Under the pieces are notes generated by a model. That model was not told the DNA's origin. It searched no databases and saw only the letters and a program-made list of their open reading frames with translations. Source: Heterocephalus glaber (lineage: Eukaryota > Chordata > Mammalia > Rodentia > Bathyergidae). From it: DNA of 64,000 nt. Positions 31,789 through 43,517 of this stretch are shown piece by piece. Both the position numbers and the translations under genes were made by a program. The first letter of the stretch is position 1. Each line of letters opens with the position of its first letter. The stretch spans positions 3,887,918 through 3,951,917 of the forward strand of contig NW_004624848.1 in assembly GCF_000247695.1 (NCBI RefSeq), written 5' to 3'.

Positions 31789-33187
31789 ATGCAACATTTT
31801 TACAGATGACAAATGGGGCGGGGCAGCATAGTGCACTTCACTCAGGGCACTGAAATGCTAGCTGAGCCCAGAAGGCTGGGAGCCTGGCGATTTCCAATCA
31901 GACACTTCACACGGACATATAGTAATTATCCAAACAAAACACTAGACCAAAATTAACATTCTTCAATTATTTCAAGATGACTTATTTTATTACCATAAAA
32001 GGTGTAAGTATTGAGGAAATTGATTACTTAATCATCTACATTTTTAATCCCAACTTTATCAAAAGTGCTAGACCTGAGGTATTCTTCTAAGTTGATGGAA
32101 TCATAGATACATTATTTATTTTGGATGACTTACATTCTTAAGTTGAAAAAATTGTTCTTATAACAGTTAGCCCTGGAATTTCTTGTAAGTGGATAAGATG
32201 CTTTATTATTTTTAGGCCATTTAAGATAAAGAAGGCGAAGCTCTCAGGGCATGGCCTCAAGGGGCCAGCAAAACAGAGAGGAGAATTTTAAAGTTTCTTG
32301 GGAGAAGTAGCAGGGATGTGGGAGAGCAGAGCCAGAAGCGGAAGTAGGGAGGTGGCTGCCCAGGGCGGAAGTGCAGGGCTGGACAGCTCCCTGCTGCATG
32401 CAAATGACTCCAAACTGGCGTCCTAAGCATGGAGCCTTCTTGCTTCCTGGCTCTGTGCATCTGGAGCATGCGTGGCTGGGAGCCTCTGGCTCAGAGCTCT
32501 CGGGAGGTGGAGAAAAGGCCAGGGTTGAGACTGGTGGGGACCCCTGAGCTCGGGGACCCCGAGCCTTCCCTCAAGTGGTCGTTCATGGGCAGGGCTGGGC
32601 TCTGGTGTGCCTGGGACTGCAAGGCAGAAAGCCTGAGGGGCACTGAGGTAGAAGCCTCGGCCACCTGTAACCTGGCCTGAGAGGCGGCGCCCCATCACCT
32701 CTGCCCTGCTGTGTGCTAGGAATGAGCTGCAGAGCTCAGCTCACACTGAGAGGAAGACCTTTCTCCACGCGGGGACAGTGCGTCTCTGAGCTACACAGGG
32801 CACGAGGACCAGGAGGCGGGATCGCTGGAGACCCTCAGATGTGCGCTGCCCCCTGAGGACAGCCTAGGAGACACCTCGCAGGCAGTGCTGCCGGGCTGCT
32901 TTGAGAGCAGGACTGTGGGGTATTAACCTTTAAGCTGTTTATAGAGCTGCTCGGTCCTTTGGAGCATCAAGACCAATTTTGGGCCACTACTAAGTGCTGG
33001 AAGAGGGCGCAGAGGTGTGACAGGGCGGCGGGCAGGAAGAATCTGGCCGTTGCCCAGACTCTGAGCTGTGCTTGCTTCCTTCCCATCCCCTTGGACTCTT
33101 TCAGAGCATTCTGTGTTCAGAGATCATTTTAATATGTTAAAAACACCGCACATGCTTTTCTAAAACAAACACTGAATCTTGTGCATT
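31789..33187. other. Unique sequence, no gene recognised
   Basis: 31900-32220 is AT-rich. 32250-33060 is GC-richer with frames on both strands (32423-32698 minus, 32429-32680 plus) that look like composition effects. Confidence 0.45.
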
Positions 33188-33274
33188 TTTGTTTGTTTTG
33201 CGGTACCTGGGATCGAACTCAGGACCTTGCACCTCCAAGGCAAGCTTGGTGCCACTGAGCTAAATCCCCAGCCC
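33188..33274 (-). repeat. ID SINE with target-site duplication
   Basis: Reversed: gcggtacctgggatcgaact to ctgagctaaatccccagccc. ttgtgcattttt is repeated on both sides. Confidence 0.93.
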
Positions 33275-33307
33275 AAATTTGTGCATTTTTAAAAGGACAA
33301 TAAAGAG

Positions 33308-33432
33308 CAGATTGTACCAGGTATGCAGGCCTATAATCCCAGCACTCCAGGAGGCTGAGGCAAGAGGATCACGAGTTTGAGCGCCGACTGGCTCCTTGGC
33401 CGTGCATCGAGACCCTGTCTCAAAATAAGGAC
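33308..33432 (+). repeat. B1-like SINE
   Basis: ataatcccagcactccagg, gaggctgaggcaagaggatc and cgagaccctgtctcaaaat. Confidence 0.85.
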
Positions 33433-34049
33433 TCAGAGGGTGTAGCTCATGCCTGCCTGGCCCTCAGTGCTCAGAGCAGCAGGCGGCAGGAGGGGCAGGC
33501 TGCCACTGATGAGCCCGTGAAGGGACTCACAACCAAAGGCACGCTACAGTTACTTAGTCCTAACAGAAGAGGGAACACTCGATACAGACTCTTGCTTACT
33601 TGTGTATGTCCTCAGTCTAACCCTTTCCCTTGTGGCCGGGCCCGGGGTGTGCTTGGCAAAGTCTCTGAGTCACTGAGCTACACAGACCCACCAAGCCATA
33701 CTTCTCCTGCTTAACTCTGTTATTAGAATTTCCTCTCATTCCTTACATTGTCTCTGATTTTGTTAAAGGCAAAATGTACATCAGATTTTCAATCAGAAGC
33801 ATTCTTCTCATTTCTGCCTGGTTCCCCAACTTGGCTGATCAGTTTATCTACCAGCTCTGATCTCTTGTGCTGGGGCAACAGACTCTCCGAGATGATCTAG
33901 CCGGATCTCTTTATCTGCTGTGACAGAAAGTCACATTACAACAGAGTCTCCATTATCTGAAAAATATCCAGATGCTCCCAGATAACTGAGAGTGAAGCAG
34001 AACTTGCAGCCCCAGGGAGATAAGGAGGCTGCACCAGGTCCCTTATTGT
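33433..34049. other. Unique sequence, nothing seen
   Basis: No gene recognised. An ID-like trace near 33640-33700 (gtgtgcttggcaaagtc, gagctacacagacccacc) is weak. Confidence 0.4.
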
Positions 34050-34210
34050 GGGGAACTGGGGCCAGAGCCCAGGCCCGCCCCACTGAGCTGCATCCCCACT
34101 CATTCTTTTCCTTTTTTGAGACAGGGTCTCACTAAGTCCCTGAATTGTCATCCTCCTGCCTTAGCCTCCCAGAGTGCTGGAACTGCCGGCATGCAGCATC
34201 ACACCGAGTT
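34050..34210 (-). repeat. ID-B1 composite SINE
   Basis: Reversed ID part ending cactgagctgcatccccact, then B1 (gagacagggtctcactaag, cttagcctcccagagtgctgg region). Confidence 0.75.
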
Positions 34211-34479
34211 CCCTGGTTGGAATAGAGTGTCCTGGCTCATTTCCTTGGGGAGCACTACCCGTCCTCTTCTGGTCTGCACAGCCCAGGTGAGAACCACAGC
34301 AATGCCGCCTGCGTCCGGCCTTCTGAGGCTTCACCCTCGTCACACGAGGTTCTGTGTGACCAGAAAGAGAGTGAGTAAGAGGCGCAGTCTCAGGAGGACA
34401 GTGGCCTGAGAGAGTGCAGTAAATACATGATCCGACCCTACTCCCCTTCTAGGCACTTGCCCTCAGAGAGCTAAAGACA

Positions 34480-34800
34480 TCATGTTCCGTGGCCCATGCA
34501 CGCCCACGTTTATAGCAGCATGGTTCATAATAGGTAAACCTGGGGATCAGCCTACATGCCCATCAACAGATGAGTGGATAAAGAAAACGTGACATTTATA
34601 TACAGTGGAGTATGACTGCCATCACGAAGGATAGACATGAGGCATTGGTAGGAAAATGGATGCACACTGAGGCCATAGTGTTAAGCGAAGTAAATCAGGC
34701 ACACAGCTTAAATATCACGTGGTTTCTATTATATGACCAACCCAAAATATAAAGAGCAACATGAAAGGTAGATAATAGCAAAAAGAGAGGGGGAGAGAGC
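34480..34800 (+). repeat. L1 3' end fragment
   Basis: catgcacgcccacgtttatag, gcccatcaacagatgagtgg, gtggagtatgactgccatca and gcacactgaggccatagtg. Confidence 0.85.
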
Positions 34801-35099
34801 AGAACAGGAGTACAAAGATGAAGGTGTGCAGTGCACATGGACCGGTTCTTCGGGATGAGCGTCGTCATCGGTAGTGCAGCTGTGGACGAGTCCTTCCCCA
34901 AGAGATCCGGGCAGTTCGGTCTGGGCTGGGGACGCAGGGAGAAGCGGGCCGGGTGGGAGCCAGGCCCCTAGGAGCGCCTGGGCTGCAGAAACGCACTGCG
35001 GAAGCCTGGCTTACAGCGGCGACTGACAGCATGCACTTTTCCAAGCTGGAGATAATGAGTCAAAGGTCAGAACTGAAAACGTTGTTTAGAAGTGGAATA

Positions 35100-35203
35100 T
35101 AGGTGTGAGGGTGTAGCTCAATGGTAGAGCAAATGCCTAGCATGTACCAGGGGCTGGGTTCCACCCCCGACCCCAAAATAATAATAACAATAATAATAAT
35201 GAA
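35100..35203 (+). repeat. ID-like SINE with AAT-repeat tail
   Basis: gagggtgtagctcaatggtag body and gggttccacccccgacccc, followed by an (AAT)n tail. Confidence 0.85.
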
Positions 35204-35870
35204 TCAGAGCATACACCGTAGGCTTTTAGCTGATATCGTGTGATTTAAATGAGACTTAAATATAGAGGCTGAGCTAGGGGACTAGTAGCAGTAAAGGGCT
35301 TGTCCAATATGCTTCAAGCCCTAGCATTGCTAAATAAATAAATAGATTTTAAATGGTAAGGTTGCCTGGGATACATCACTCCTTCTCACAGAAAGAAAAT
35401 AATTTTTGGACTATTATAAATTTATCCCCCCAAATGATGAGGATTTCTGAGAAGTTACTGTGAAAAAAAGGGAAAAGAGCATCAATTTCTCACATTTCCA
35501 TGGATTCCACATTCAATAAAAATAAGCTTTTAAAAAATTTTAAATAAACAAGAAAACTCAGCTGGACCAATGCAGCTCTGTTTACTTTTGTTTTGAAGCA
35601 CGCTCAAAAGTCTAGGAGGTTTCTATGGAGCACCACAAGAGCTTTGGAAATAATCGAGAAGATGTGAGATGAAACTGAAAATCCATAGATGACTTCAAGA
35701 CGCAGAGACAGGAACTGAAGGACGGGCTGCAGAGCTAGGCATCACCCCCCCCCCCACAGGCTCAGGCCCGGCACCAGCTCCCAGTGAGCTGCCCACCCCA
35801 TCCTGGCCTGACCCACCCCCTGGCAACGGCCAGGTGTGTGCTCTCGCTTGGATTTTCAGTCAGCTTTTCT
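35204..35870. other. Unique sequence with an ID-like trace
   Basis: 35265-35345 weakly resembles an ID element (gggcttgtccaatatgcttc) with an AAAT tail. 35747-35757 is a run of C. Confidence 0.4.
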
Positions 35871-35958
35871 TTTCTTCTTTTTTTTTTTGTACCAGGGATC
35901 GAACTCCCATCCTTGTGCTTGCCAGGCAGGCGGTGGAACCACTGAGCTAAATCCCCGG
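35871..35958 (-). repeat. ID SINE with target-site duplication
   Basis: Reversed: tgtaccagggatcgaactcc to ctgagctaaatccccggc. The flanks repeat agtcagcttttctt. Confidence 0.93.
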
Positions 35959-38213
35959 CAGTCAGCTTTTCTTGAAGATATTTGGTCTTTAGCATGTCCT
36001 GAATTTTTATGAGTCTTTGAGAATATTGGTCACCTGTTCCCAATTTTTTATACTAGGTCAGGATCTACTTGAAAAAGAGTTAAAAGCCACATGGATTTTG
36101 TCTCTGCCTGGAAAACAGGGTCTGACTCAGAGTCCAAATACTGCTCTGCCTTGCTGCTGTTTAGCCGTCACAGGGACAAGAGGCAGATTTGATATTGGGG
36201 AAGTCCTGGCAGGAAACGAGCAAAAAGCTTCTCCTGATACGGTGATACGGTCTCGAAGACACATCAAGTGACCCAGATGTCACAGAAAGATGTTGCTCAG
36301 GGCCAGCGCACCATCCTGGCCCGAACTGCGGTTTTGGATCTTACTGGGGATGCTGTGAAATAAAGTGGAAGATGTCATTAATCGAGTTGGTTTTACTTCG
36401 CCAGCGCCTGGATGAACCCTGCTCACAGCAGAACGGCGCTCGTCTGTGCTCGCTGCTTACGATGAGCCCAGGGGAGTCGAAGGACAAGGATGGGGTGACA
36501 CTCTGACCTAGGACTGGGTAGAGGGGCCGCAGGGGAGGTGGGAGGGCCTTGTGACAGCGCATTAATTCCCGATGGGGTAACACTGGGAAGGGACATCGTG
36601 TCACACAGCACATGGAAGTTCAAACCTCCAGCCACATTCAGGCAGGCACAAGGTTAAGTAAACATAAACCTCATTGTCTGAAGTGCTAAAGACTCTCAGG
36701 AAGGTGCTATTCTTCACATCTGTGGAATTGTGAAAGCAAGCAGCTAAGTAGCAGAGTCACAGAGTTTTGGGAAGCTGGTGTGAATTATGTCCAGCACTAG
36801 CTGAAACTGGAAACAGCTGATGCGGGCTGTGGAGGGAGTCCTGTCCTGGTGGGACATCTAATGGCCCGGGGCTGTCAGCCACTCACAAGAAAGGGTTGCA
36901 TCCGCCTCTCCATGCCACCCCCGGTGCCTGGCACTACATGTGCAATAGCAACTAAGACGTTGTGTCCGAATTGCTGAAGCCCTGCGTTCAAAGCATTTGC
37001 AATAGCGAATGCATAGACCATTTCTTTACAGTGTAGCTATTTCAAAACTCTCGCTCATTAACGCGATCTTATCTGCCACGAGACAGAAACTAAAATGAAA
37101 ATTTCTTTTATTGTCATTCTCATCCATTGTTTATTCGTTTCCTTTATAGCAGAAACACTTGTCGTTCACTCATTACTCAGGTTTTTGCGCCCAGCACAGT
37201 AAAGCTGTCTGCCGTGGCCAGAGGCCCTGTGAAGCTCTGGTGCCCAGGTGGGCGCCGAGTACAGTCAGTGGCTGGCAGGAGCCTCTCTTCGTAGCCTGTT
37301 ACTCTCTGTTTCACGACTCCCTAATGTTTACCAGAAGGGCTGCCAGCTCCCGTCTTCTTGTTTCTTCTCCTTCTCCAGCAGCTCTCCCTGCCCTGCCTTG
37401 CCCCTCCCTGCCCCACTCCCATCGACCCACAAAACCAGGCCCCCTGAGAAGTAACCCAGAGTTGGCATCGGGTGGAGGCAGACCTTGGAGATGCGCCTCG
37501 TGGGCCCCAGAGGAGGAGGACGGGCGGGCGGGTGCGGTGGCTGTGGCTTCTGCTGCCAGAGAAGCCCCCATGGCCCAGGAGGTGCAGAGCACTGCCTCAC
37601 ACAGGTAGGGACCAGGACTTTGTTCGTGCATGCCGTGTGGAGCTCTTTTCCTTTTCAAGTGGCCAACAATGAAGTATTGGAGTTCAGATGTAAACAGAGA
37701 TGGAAGGAGCAGATCCGCCGCGCTGGTGGTGACACAGGCCAGCACCCGCAGCACAGCCCTTGAGCGGGGGAAGGTGTCTCTGCCTGCTCCAGCCGGGGCC
37801 CAGACGGGGGCTGCTGCTGTGGCCCTGCCTGCTCTCCTGAAAGGCTTCGAGGGGCCGCTGGTGTCTCCAGCAGGGTGGTCATGGGGATCCATCTCTTAGA
37901 GAAACGACGGCTGGAAATACTACCAAGTCACATTAAATTGCTGGCTGCCAGTCTTCCCTGGCCTGTCCTCCTGTGGTCGCCACTTCCGGGGGGCCTGAAG
38001 TCTTGCTGTGCTTGGTCTGAGCCCTTTCCTCCCGTCCAGCCCACCGCTGAATGCGTGGTCCTCCCAGCTGGATCCACAACTGGGGTTGGAATCGGCCAGT
38101 GGGGGCTCTGTCCTTCCTTCCTCCCCCCTTCTCCCTTCTGTCCTCTAATTGGAATCAAATACCATCTCAGCAGTTCTTATTCAAGTCAGCTCATCATCTC
38201 CGCTCCGCTTTTT
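35959..38213. other. Unique sequence, GC-rich from 37160
   Basis: 36060-36170 may hold a MIR-like trace. 37160-38150 is GC-rich with frames on both strands (37311-37892 minus, 37159-37608 plus), none with a recognisable domain. No exon could be fixed here. Confidence 0.45.
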
Positions 38214-38365
38214 CCTTTCAGCACTGGGGATCGAACCCAGGGCCTTGAAACTGTACCCTTGAACTATGCCTACAGCCCTTTCTAAAAATTTGAATTTCGA
38301 GGGAGAGTCTTGCTACGCGGCCCAGCCAACCCTAATCCTCCGGAGTAGCTGGGGCTACTCAGCTC
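38214..38365 (-). repeat. ID-B1 composite SINE, degraded
   Basis: Reversed: tcagcactggggatcgaacc to cttgaactatgcctacagcc, then a B1 remnant (gagagtcttgctacgcgg). Confidence 0.7.
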
Positions 38366-38596
38366 ACTCTGTCTTTGTGTCCACACTGGAACAACCCTGC
38401 GTTTCCTTCCTACCCTTCCCCAATCCCACAGGGACACAGGAAACGGGGCCTGACTCCTGATGCTTCTGGAAAGTCAAGGCCCGTCTGCGTGTTCCCCAAG
38501 TGTGCTGCGGCGCCCGGCCCGGCTCCCTCCAGGGCCCGGGGTCACCTCTGGGCTGACAGCTGTCTCCTCTCCGCCTCCCTCCCATCCCTCCGCCAG

Positions 38597-38662
38597 CGTT
38601 CTCCGCGGGTGCTGGGCAGTGGCCGAAGGACGTCGCACACATCGTGGACAACAACCCGAGAG
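38597..38662 (+). CDS. Candidate internal exon, product unknown
   Basis: A pyrimidine-rich tract and acceptor (cctccctcccatccctccgccag) precede a 66-bp open segment, closed by a consensus donor (CGAGAG|gtgagt). Read one base into a codon (phase 1 in and out), it encodes FSAGAGQWPKDVAHIV then DNNPR, with no stop. The length is a multiple of three, so the segment could be skipped without shifting frame. CpG is frequent. The surrounding introns would be GC-rich. I did not recognise the protein, and no neighbouring exon of matching phase was found in the window. Confidence 0.5.
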
Positions 38663-40875
38663 GTGAGTGTGAAGTCCGCTTTCTGCGGCGGATCCTTTTT
38701 CTGTGGCGCTGATCTTTCCTGGGTTTACTGCCTAGCCTAGCCCTCCCACCCCCTCACCACTCCTTCCGGGGCGCTTCACACTGTAACAGTCTGAGGGAAG
38801 CAGGCTTCCGTCCATCAGACAGCACTGAGCGCCCCAGGCCGAGGCAGCTCTGTTTAACGTCTGCCGCCGCGGTTGCAAGGCCTCCCCAGAAATGTCCGTG
38901 GCAAAAAGGCTCACGAAAGCCCCTCCGTCACTGAGCAGAGGCAGTTCACCCCTGGTGCTGTGCTCTGGTGCGAGCGCGCGCGGAGGGGTTTTCTGTCTTG
39001 GGAGGGAACCCAGCTTCCGAGTCCTCGGAAGGAAGGGTGAATGACCCGGAGCTCGGTGATGAGCTCAGCAGGAAAGAGTGCGTGTGTCCCATGCACACTC
39101 AGGCGCGCGGGTGTCCTTGGGGAGGCGGATGCCACCAGATGCTTTCCTTTTCGTGTCCCTGTTGGGAACTTCCAAATGCCATGGGAAGCTGAGCCACACG
39201 AATAAAACTGAGATTCCAGCTCTAGTATTCGCAGTCCCTGTTACTACAAGGAACCCTAACCACATGCACACACACGCGCACACACCAGACTTGCAGGGTG
39301 CGGCTCACATGGTGAGCCTTGGCATCCGCCATGTCTCCTGATCAGGTTTTGAATTCCAGGGTGGATACCAGAGACGTAGGGGGTCTGACTCCCACGGGAC
39401 TGTGTCTGTTTCAAGCCAAGGATAAAGAAGGCTTTTTCAGCAAAGCTTGGCTTCCAGCTCACAATGTAATTCATGCCGCTGACATCGAACAATACGTTAT
39501 TCACACCTGTGTCAGGCAGGGGAGGGCCCCCGGGGCTGATGAGGGTAGCCAGTGTCCCAGGGCCTCCAGGCGATCCTTGTTTCCTGCGCCGCTCCCAGAG
39601 GTACGTTGTATTTCACTGGAGAGTGCTCAGAGGCTGCAGCAATGTGCGCTATATAAATAATAAATGGAATGCAATAGAACTGGAATAGCCTTGGACCCTT
39701 GACTTTGGCCTACGTCCCAAAACAGATTTAGATTGCAAAGGCTGCTTCTTTGACAGCCTGGTTTCCCCTTCCTCCTTCCTGAAAACTCATCTCGTTTACT
39801 GGGATTTCTGTGTGCCCGGATGGAGGTCAGGTGGAGGTCACAGCTTCCCTCTTTCGGCGTGGAACGTCCCTGGACGTGAGACATAAAGAAAGCGGGCTGC
39901 GGAAGGAGGTGGAGAGAAAAAGGCGCGGAGCGTCGTAGCGCAGAACTGAGCGAGACCAGCCGCGGTTGTCTACCTGGGGCCAGTACCTGGTGTGCACCTC
40001 CACGTGGAGGGACACAAAGAATCTCCAGACCGCACGGCTGGCACACACCGCCTTGACGCCTGCCAGCGGCGGACAGGCGGACAGGACGCCTGAGGCGTTC
40101 ATCTGGAGCTGGGAGACCAAGCTGGAAAGGCCTCCTAGCAGGCTTTAGGTGAGATTCTGGAGCTGTGAAGGACCCGCACTTGTGGGGAAGGGAAAAGGGG
40201 CCCAAGGGGCTGGAAATGATCAAGATATGTTCCATGCACTTCCCAAGTCCCCAGAATGAACAATACAGCAAGCCGGCAAGGGGGGCTCAGACAGGAGAGA
40301 CAGGGAGGCGGAAGCGAGGGGCAGGAAGGGATTTGCTGGGGAAACAGAGTGAGCAGAGGAATAGAAACAAGAGCAACAGGCAGGTGTGGAGATCCTTGGC
40401 TGACAGATAGCAAAGGCAGAGTGCAGACTGAAGAGGAGAGAGAGGAAGGTGGAGAAGCTTTCATTCTGGGCCTTTGAATACATTCCAGTTACTCACGCAG
40501 GCTCTCTCACTGCACAGATGGGCCTAGGTCTCAACTCAGAGCGGTCACCCAGAGCCCTGCCCCAGGCCAGTGTTCTGTGCATCCTTTCAATGCCCGGCCT
40601 GGGGTTTAGTACTTATCTGGGGACGACAGAAGCCACTGAAGGCTTCTTCAGCAAGAAGAAATACAATCAAATGAGAGAAGAGAGAATTGTCCCAGAAGGT
40701 GCAGCTTTTCAGCAATCAAAAGGCCTTGAGCGGAAGGGGTCAGGACGGGGCAGCCAGCGGACCGGGAGCCAGTGGCTCTCATTTCTGGGCTCTTCTTCTG
40801 ATGCGTCTCCAGCCCATCATCTAATCTGAGATCTTAATCTTTCTCTCATACTCTGAAACTTGGCTGAGTTCTGTC
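38663..40875. other. GC-richer unique sequence, no gene fixed
   Basis: 39260-39285 is a short CA-type tract. 39625-39665 resembles the end of a MIR-family element (gcgctatataaataataaat). Frames at 39627-40271 (minus) and 39827-40120 (minus) have no recognised domain. 39840-40140 is CpG-rich and might be an exon or regulatory patch. Confidence 0.4.
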
Positions 40876-40967
40876 TTTTTTTGTTTTTGTTTTTGGTACT
40901 GGGGATTGAACTCAGGACCTTGCACTTGCGAGGCAGGCGTGGTGCCACTGAACTAAGCCCCTGGCCC
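40876..40967 (-). repeat. ID SINE with target-site duplication
   Basis: Reversed: ggtactggggattgaactca to ctgaactaagcccctggccc. The flanks repeat gctgagtt. Confidence 0.9.
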
Positions 40968-41094
40968 TCAGCTGAGTTTTTAATGATCTGGTGTATATAG
41001 CAGTAGAAGTGACACTCCCCCCCTTTATCTGGTCCTCCAATGATTCATGACATCAGATACTGCTATTTCATACTTAGTACAGATGAAAGTCACT

Positions 41095-41165
41095 AGGGCT
41101 GGGGGTGTAGCTCAGTGCTAATGCATGTGCCCAGCCTGGGTTTGATCTCTGCTGCTCACATGTGC
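41095..41165 (+). repeat. ID-like SINE (older form)
   Basis: gctgggggtgtagctcagtg and gggtttgatctctgctgc. Its 3' tail position is now the (CA)n tract. Confidence 0.7.
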
Positions 41166-41171
41166 CCCCCT

Positions 41172-41227
41172 CACATGCACGTGTGTGCGCGTGCACACAC
41201 ACGCACACACACACACACACACACACC
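41172..41227. repeat. Alternating purine-pyrimidine (CA/CG)n tract
   Basis: Perfect purine/pyrimidine alternation for about 55 bp, including acgtgtgtgcgcgtgcac in its first half. Tracts of this kind can adopt left-handed DNA. Confidence 0.95.
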
Positions 41228-41287
41228 ACCAAAACGTCAAAGCCCAAGCCCTGTGCATGGCTGATAATAGACAATTAAAAGACTTCA

Positions 41288-41374
41288 GGGCCGGGGATTT
41301 GAGCTCAATGGTTTCACTGCTTGCTGTGCAAGCGCAAGGACCCGAGTTTGATCCCTGTACCAAAAAAAAAAAGA
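41288..41374 (+). repeat. ID SINE with target-site duplication
   Basis: agggccggggatttgagctc to gtttgatccctgtaccaaa. The flanks repeat aaagacttca. Confidence 0.92.
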
Positions 41375-41375
41375 C

Positions 41376-41743
41376 TTCAAAGAGGAATTTGATCAATAAT
41401 TTCAAGTATTGACTTTTAGATACTTCAGTTAAGAGACTACTTTATTGGCACAAACTGTGGACCCCCCAAAATGTTTACTGTCTTATGAATAATAAAAATA
41501 AACCATAATAGTATATTTATTAATTAAATAATATTAATGTATTAAAATGAATATTATCAACATCATGTCAGGATATGGAAATATTTGATGTAATGGTACA
41601 GGAAAAATATACAAGGTCATCATTTGCATCAGCCTATGTATTAGGAACTACAGAAAAGTGAAAAATGACAATTGTATTGGCATAGGCTTTATTTTCTCAT
41701 TTAAATTAAACTCATTTTAAGTGATGCATCAAAACATGTGGTT
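41376..41743. other. AT-rich non-coding sequence
   Basis: No gene or repeat family recognised. Confidence 0.45.
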
Positions 41744-41775
41744 GTTGTTGTTTTTGGTACCGGGGATCGAACTAA
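41744..41775 (-). repeat. Truncated ID SINE
   Basis: Only the reversed tail and ggtaccggggatcgaact remain; the rest is missing. Confidence 0.75.
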
Positions 41776-41787
41776 AACATAGAAATT

Positions 41788-41990
41788 TTCTGGGATGGTG
41801 GTGGGATCTGTGATCCTAGCACTCTAGGAGGCTGAGGCAGGGCAATCATAAGTTAGAGCCCAGCCTCGGTATCATAGCAGTTTAGTGAGCCATGTGTCAG
41901 AGTAACAAACACAAAGCGCTGTGGATGCAGCTCAGTGCAAAGGCCTGGGATTCAGTCCCTAGTATCCCCACCACCACCACCACCAAAACA
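41788..41990 (+). repeat. B1-ID composite SINE
   Basis: B1 body (gatggtggtgggatctgtga, ctctaggaggctgaggcagg) followed by an ID part (gctgtggatgcagctcagtg, ggattcagtccctagtatcc) and a (CCA)n tail. Confidence 0.85.
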
Positions 41991-41994
41991 AAAT

Positions 41995-42230
41995 TACATT
42001 GGGTAATGCGGAAACAGGGTGCTTTGATACACGTATACATTGTACAACATTTAAACCAGGTTTAAACGTATCTGCCTCTTCAGATGTTTATTATTTCTTC
42101 GTGGTGAAATAATCCAAATCCTTTCTTCTAGCTTATTAAAATCCAGTTCATTATTCTTCTCTATAACCTCCCTACTGTGTAGTAGCACACTATGGTTTCT
42201 TGCTCCTATCTAACTGTAATGAGCAGGCTT
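41995..42230. repeat. L1 3' UTR fragment
   Basis: tttgatacacgtatacattg, catttaaaccagg, atttcttcgtggtgaaata and cctttcttctagc resemble an L1 3' UTR stretch. A shorter relative lies at 56690. Confidence 0.6.
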
Positions 42231-43350
42231 TTTATGAAGGAAAAATTTGTGATGTGCTCTGGACATTTTCTAATAGAGTTATTTTCTGAATGTTATGGTT
42301 GTAGGCAGAAGCAGGTGGAGGGAGAAGGGACCAAAAACTGAACATAAAGAGCAGTGCTCTCCAACTGCTGTTGACACTTTATACTTAGGACTGGTGGGAG
42401 GATTCACTTTTGTTTGTTGTTTTGCTTTGCTCTGGATCATTGAGTATTCCTATCACTAAGTATCGTAAAATACTTCTGTGTTTGCTATTGGAGGAAGGGA
42501 GGATGTGGGATACATTTTTTAAAATGTGTAAGTTGCCTTTATAATCAGGAAGGCATTCACTATATATTTTTTCAATTATGTATGCCTTCAGCTCCCAGAG
42601 TGGGTTTAAGGGCAGCTCTGCCTAAAAGCAAAGAAATGTGTAAGTGCGTGAAGGTCTTTTTCAGTGCAGGACTCTGTGACTACCATTCTCGAAATGTGCA
42701 GCTATTTTAGGATAAAGAAAATAAACAGCTACAGAGGGAATAATGGAAGCATGGCTAGAAGTGGCACATTTCTAGTTAAAAGCATAATTGTAAGACAGAA
42801 CAATATGCCTTTTCATTTTAACTGCTGCATTTATAAACATGCAATAATACAGGGATGACTGAAATAATAATGTGAATATTATTTTATAAAGCACTATTAT
42901 CTTTACAGTTTTACACAAAGAAAAACACTGAGCCAGAGATGGGTAATAATACCTTTAATTTGCCTTCCCGCTTTAATCTTAGGGTACTAATTATACCAAC
43001 AATACAGTAGTTTAAGAAACACCTAAGCACAAATGAACTTTACGAACAATATACTACCTTGCCCATCTGTCCAGGCCGGGAGAGTTGAGACCTAAGTGAA
43101 GGACGTGAATAGAGACACAAATCACAGTGCAGCTCCGGGAGATGAACAAAGGCAGCAGAAAACAGTGTGCCAAAGAAGCCATTGCCGGTGGATGGACAGG
43201 ACCTGCCAGTAAGCACGGGTGACCCTTCCGTGTGCAGGGAAGCCTATGACAGCTGGGGCCGAAGCAGCTCTTGGCCAGAGATGCCAGCCAGCAAGTCTGC
43301 AGAGGCTCCCTACCCTGACAACATGACTGAATCTAGGGGCGGTAAGGTAT
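42231..43350. other. AT-rich then mixed unique sequence
   Basis: No gene recognised. Short frames at 42664-42858 and 43167-43358 lack motifs. Confidence 0.45.
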
Positions 43351-43367
43351 GGGCTTGAGTGTTTTAT

Positions 43368-43415
<48 letters not shown>

Positions 43416-43517
43416 TTATTTAATTTGGTACCGGGGATTGAACTCAGGTCCTTGAGCTTGCGAGGCAGGCGGCAGAACCACTGAGCTAAATCACCGGCCC
43501 CCGGCTCGAGTGTTTTA
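43351..43517 (-). repeat. ID SINE whose tail is a (TATC)n microsatellite
   Basis: The ID body runs 43425-43502 (ggtaccggggattgaactca to gagctaaatcaccggcccc). The reversed tail is a (TATC)n array at about 43369-43415. The flanking ggcttgagtgtttta (43352-43366) matches ggctcgagtgtttta (43503-43517), so the array lies inside the duplicated target site. Confidence 0.93.

Noticed and set aside
36360..36640. Possible conserved or coding block
   Set aside because: Frames on the minus strand lack motifs and splice borders; nothing beyond ordinary unique sequence was visible.
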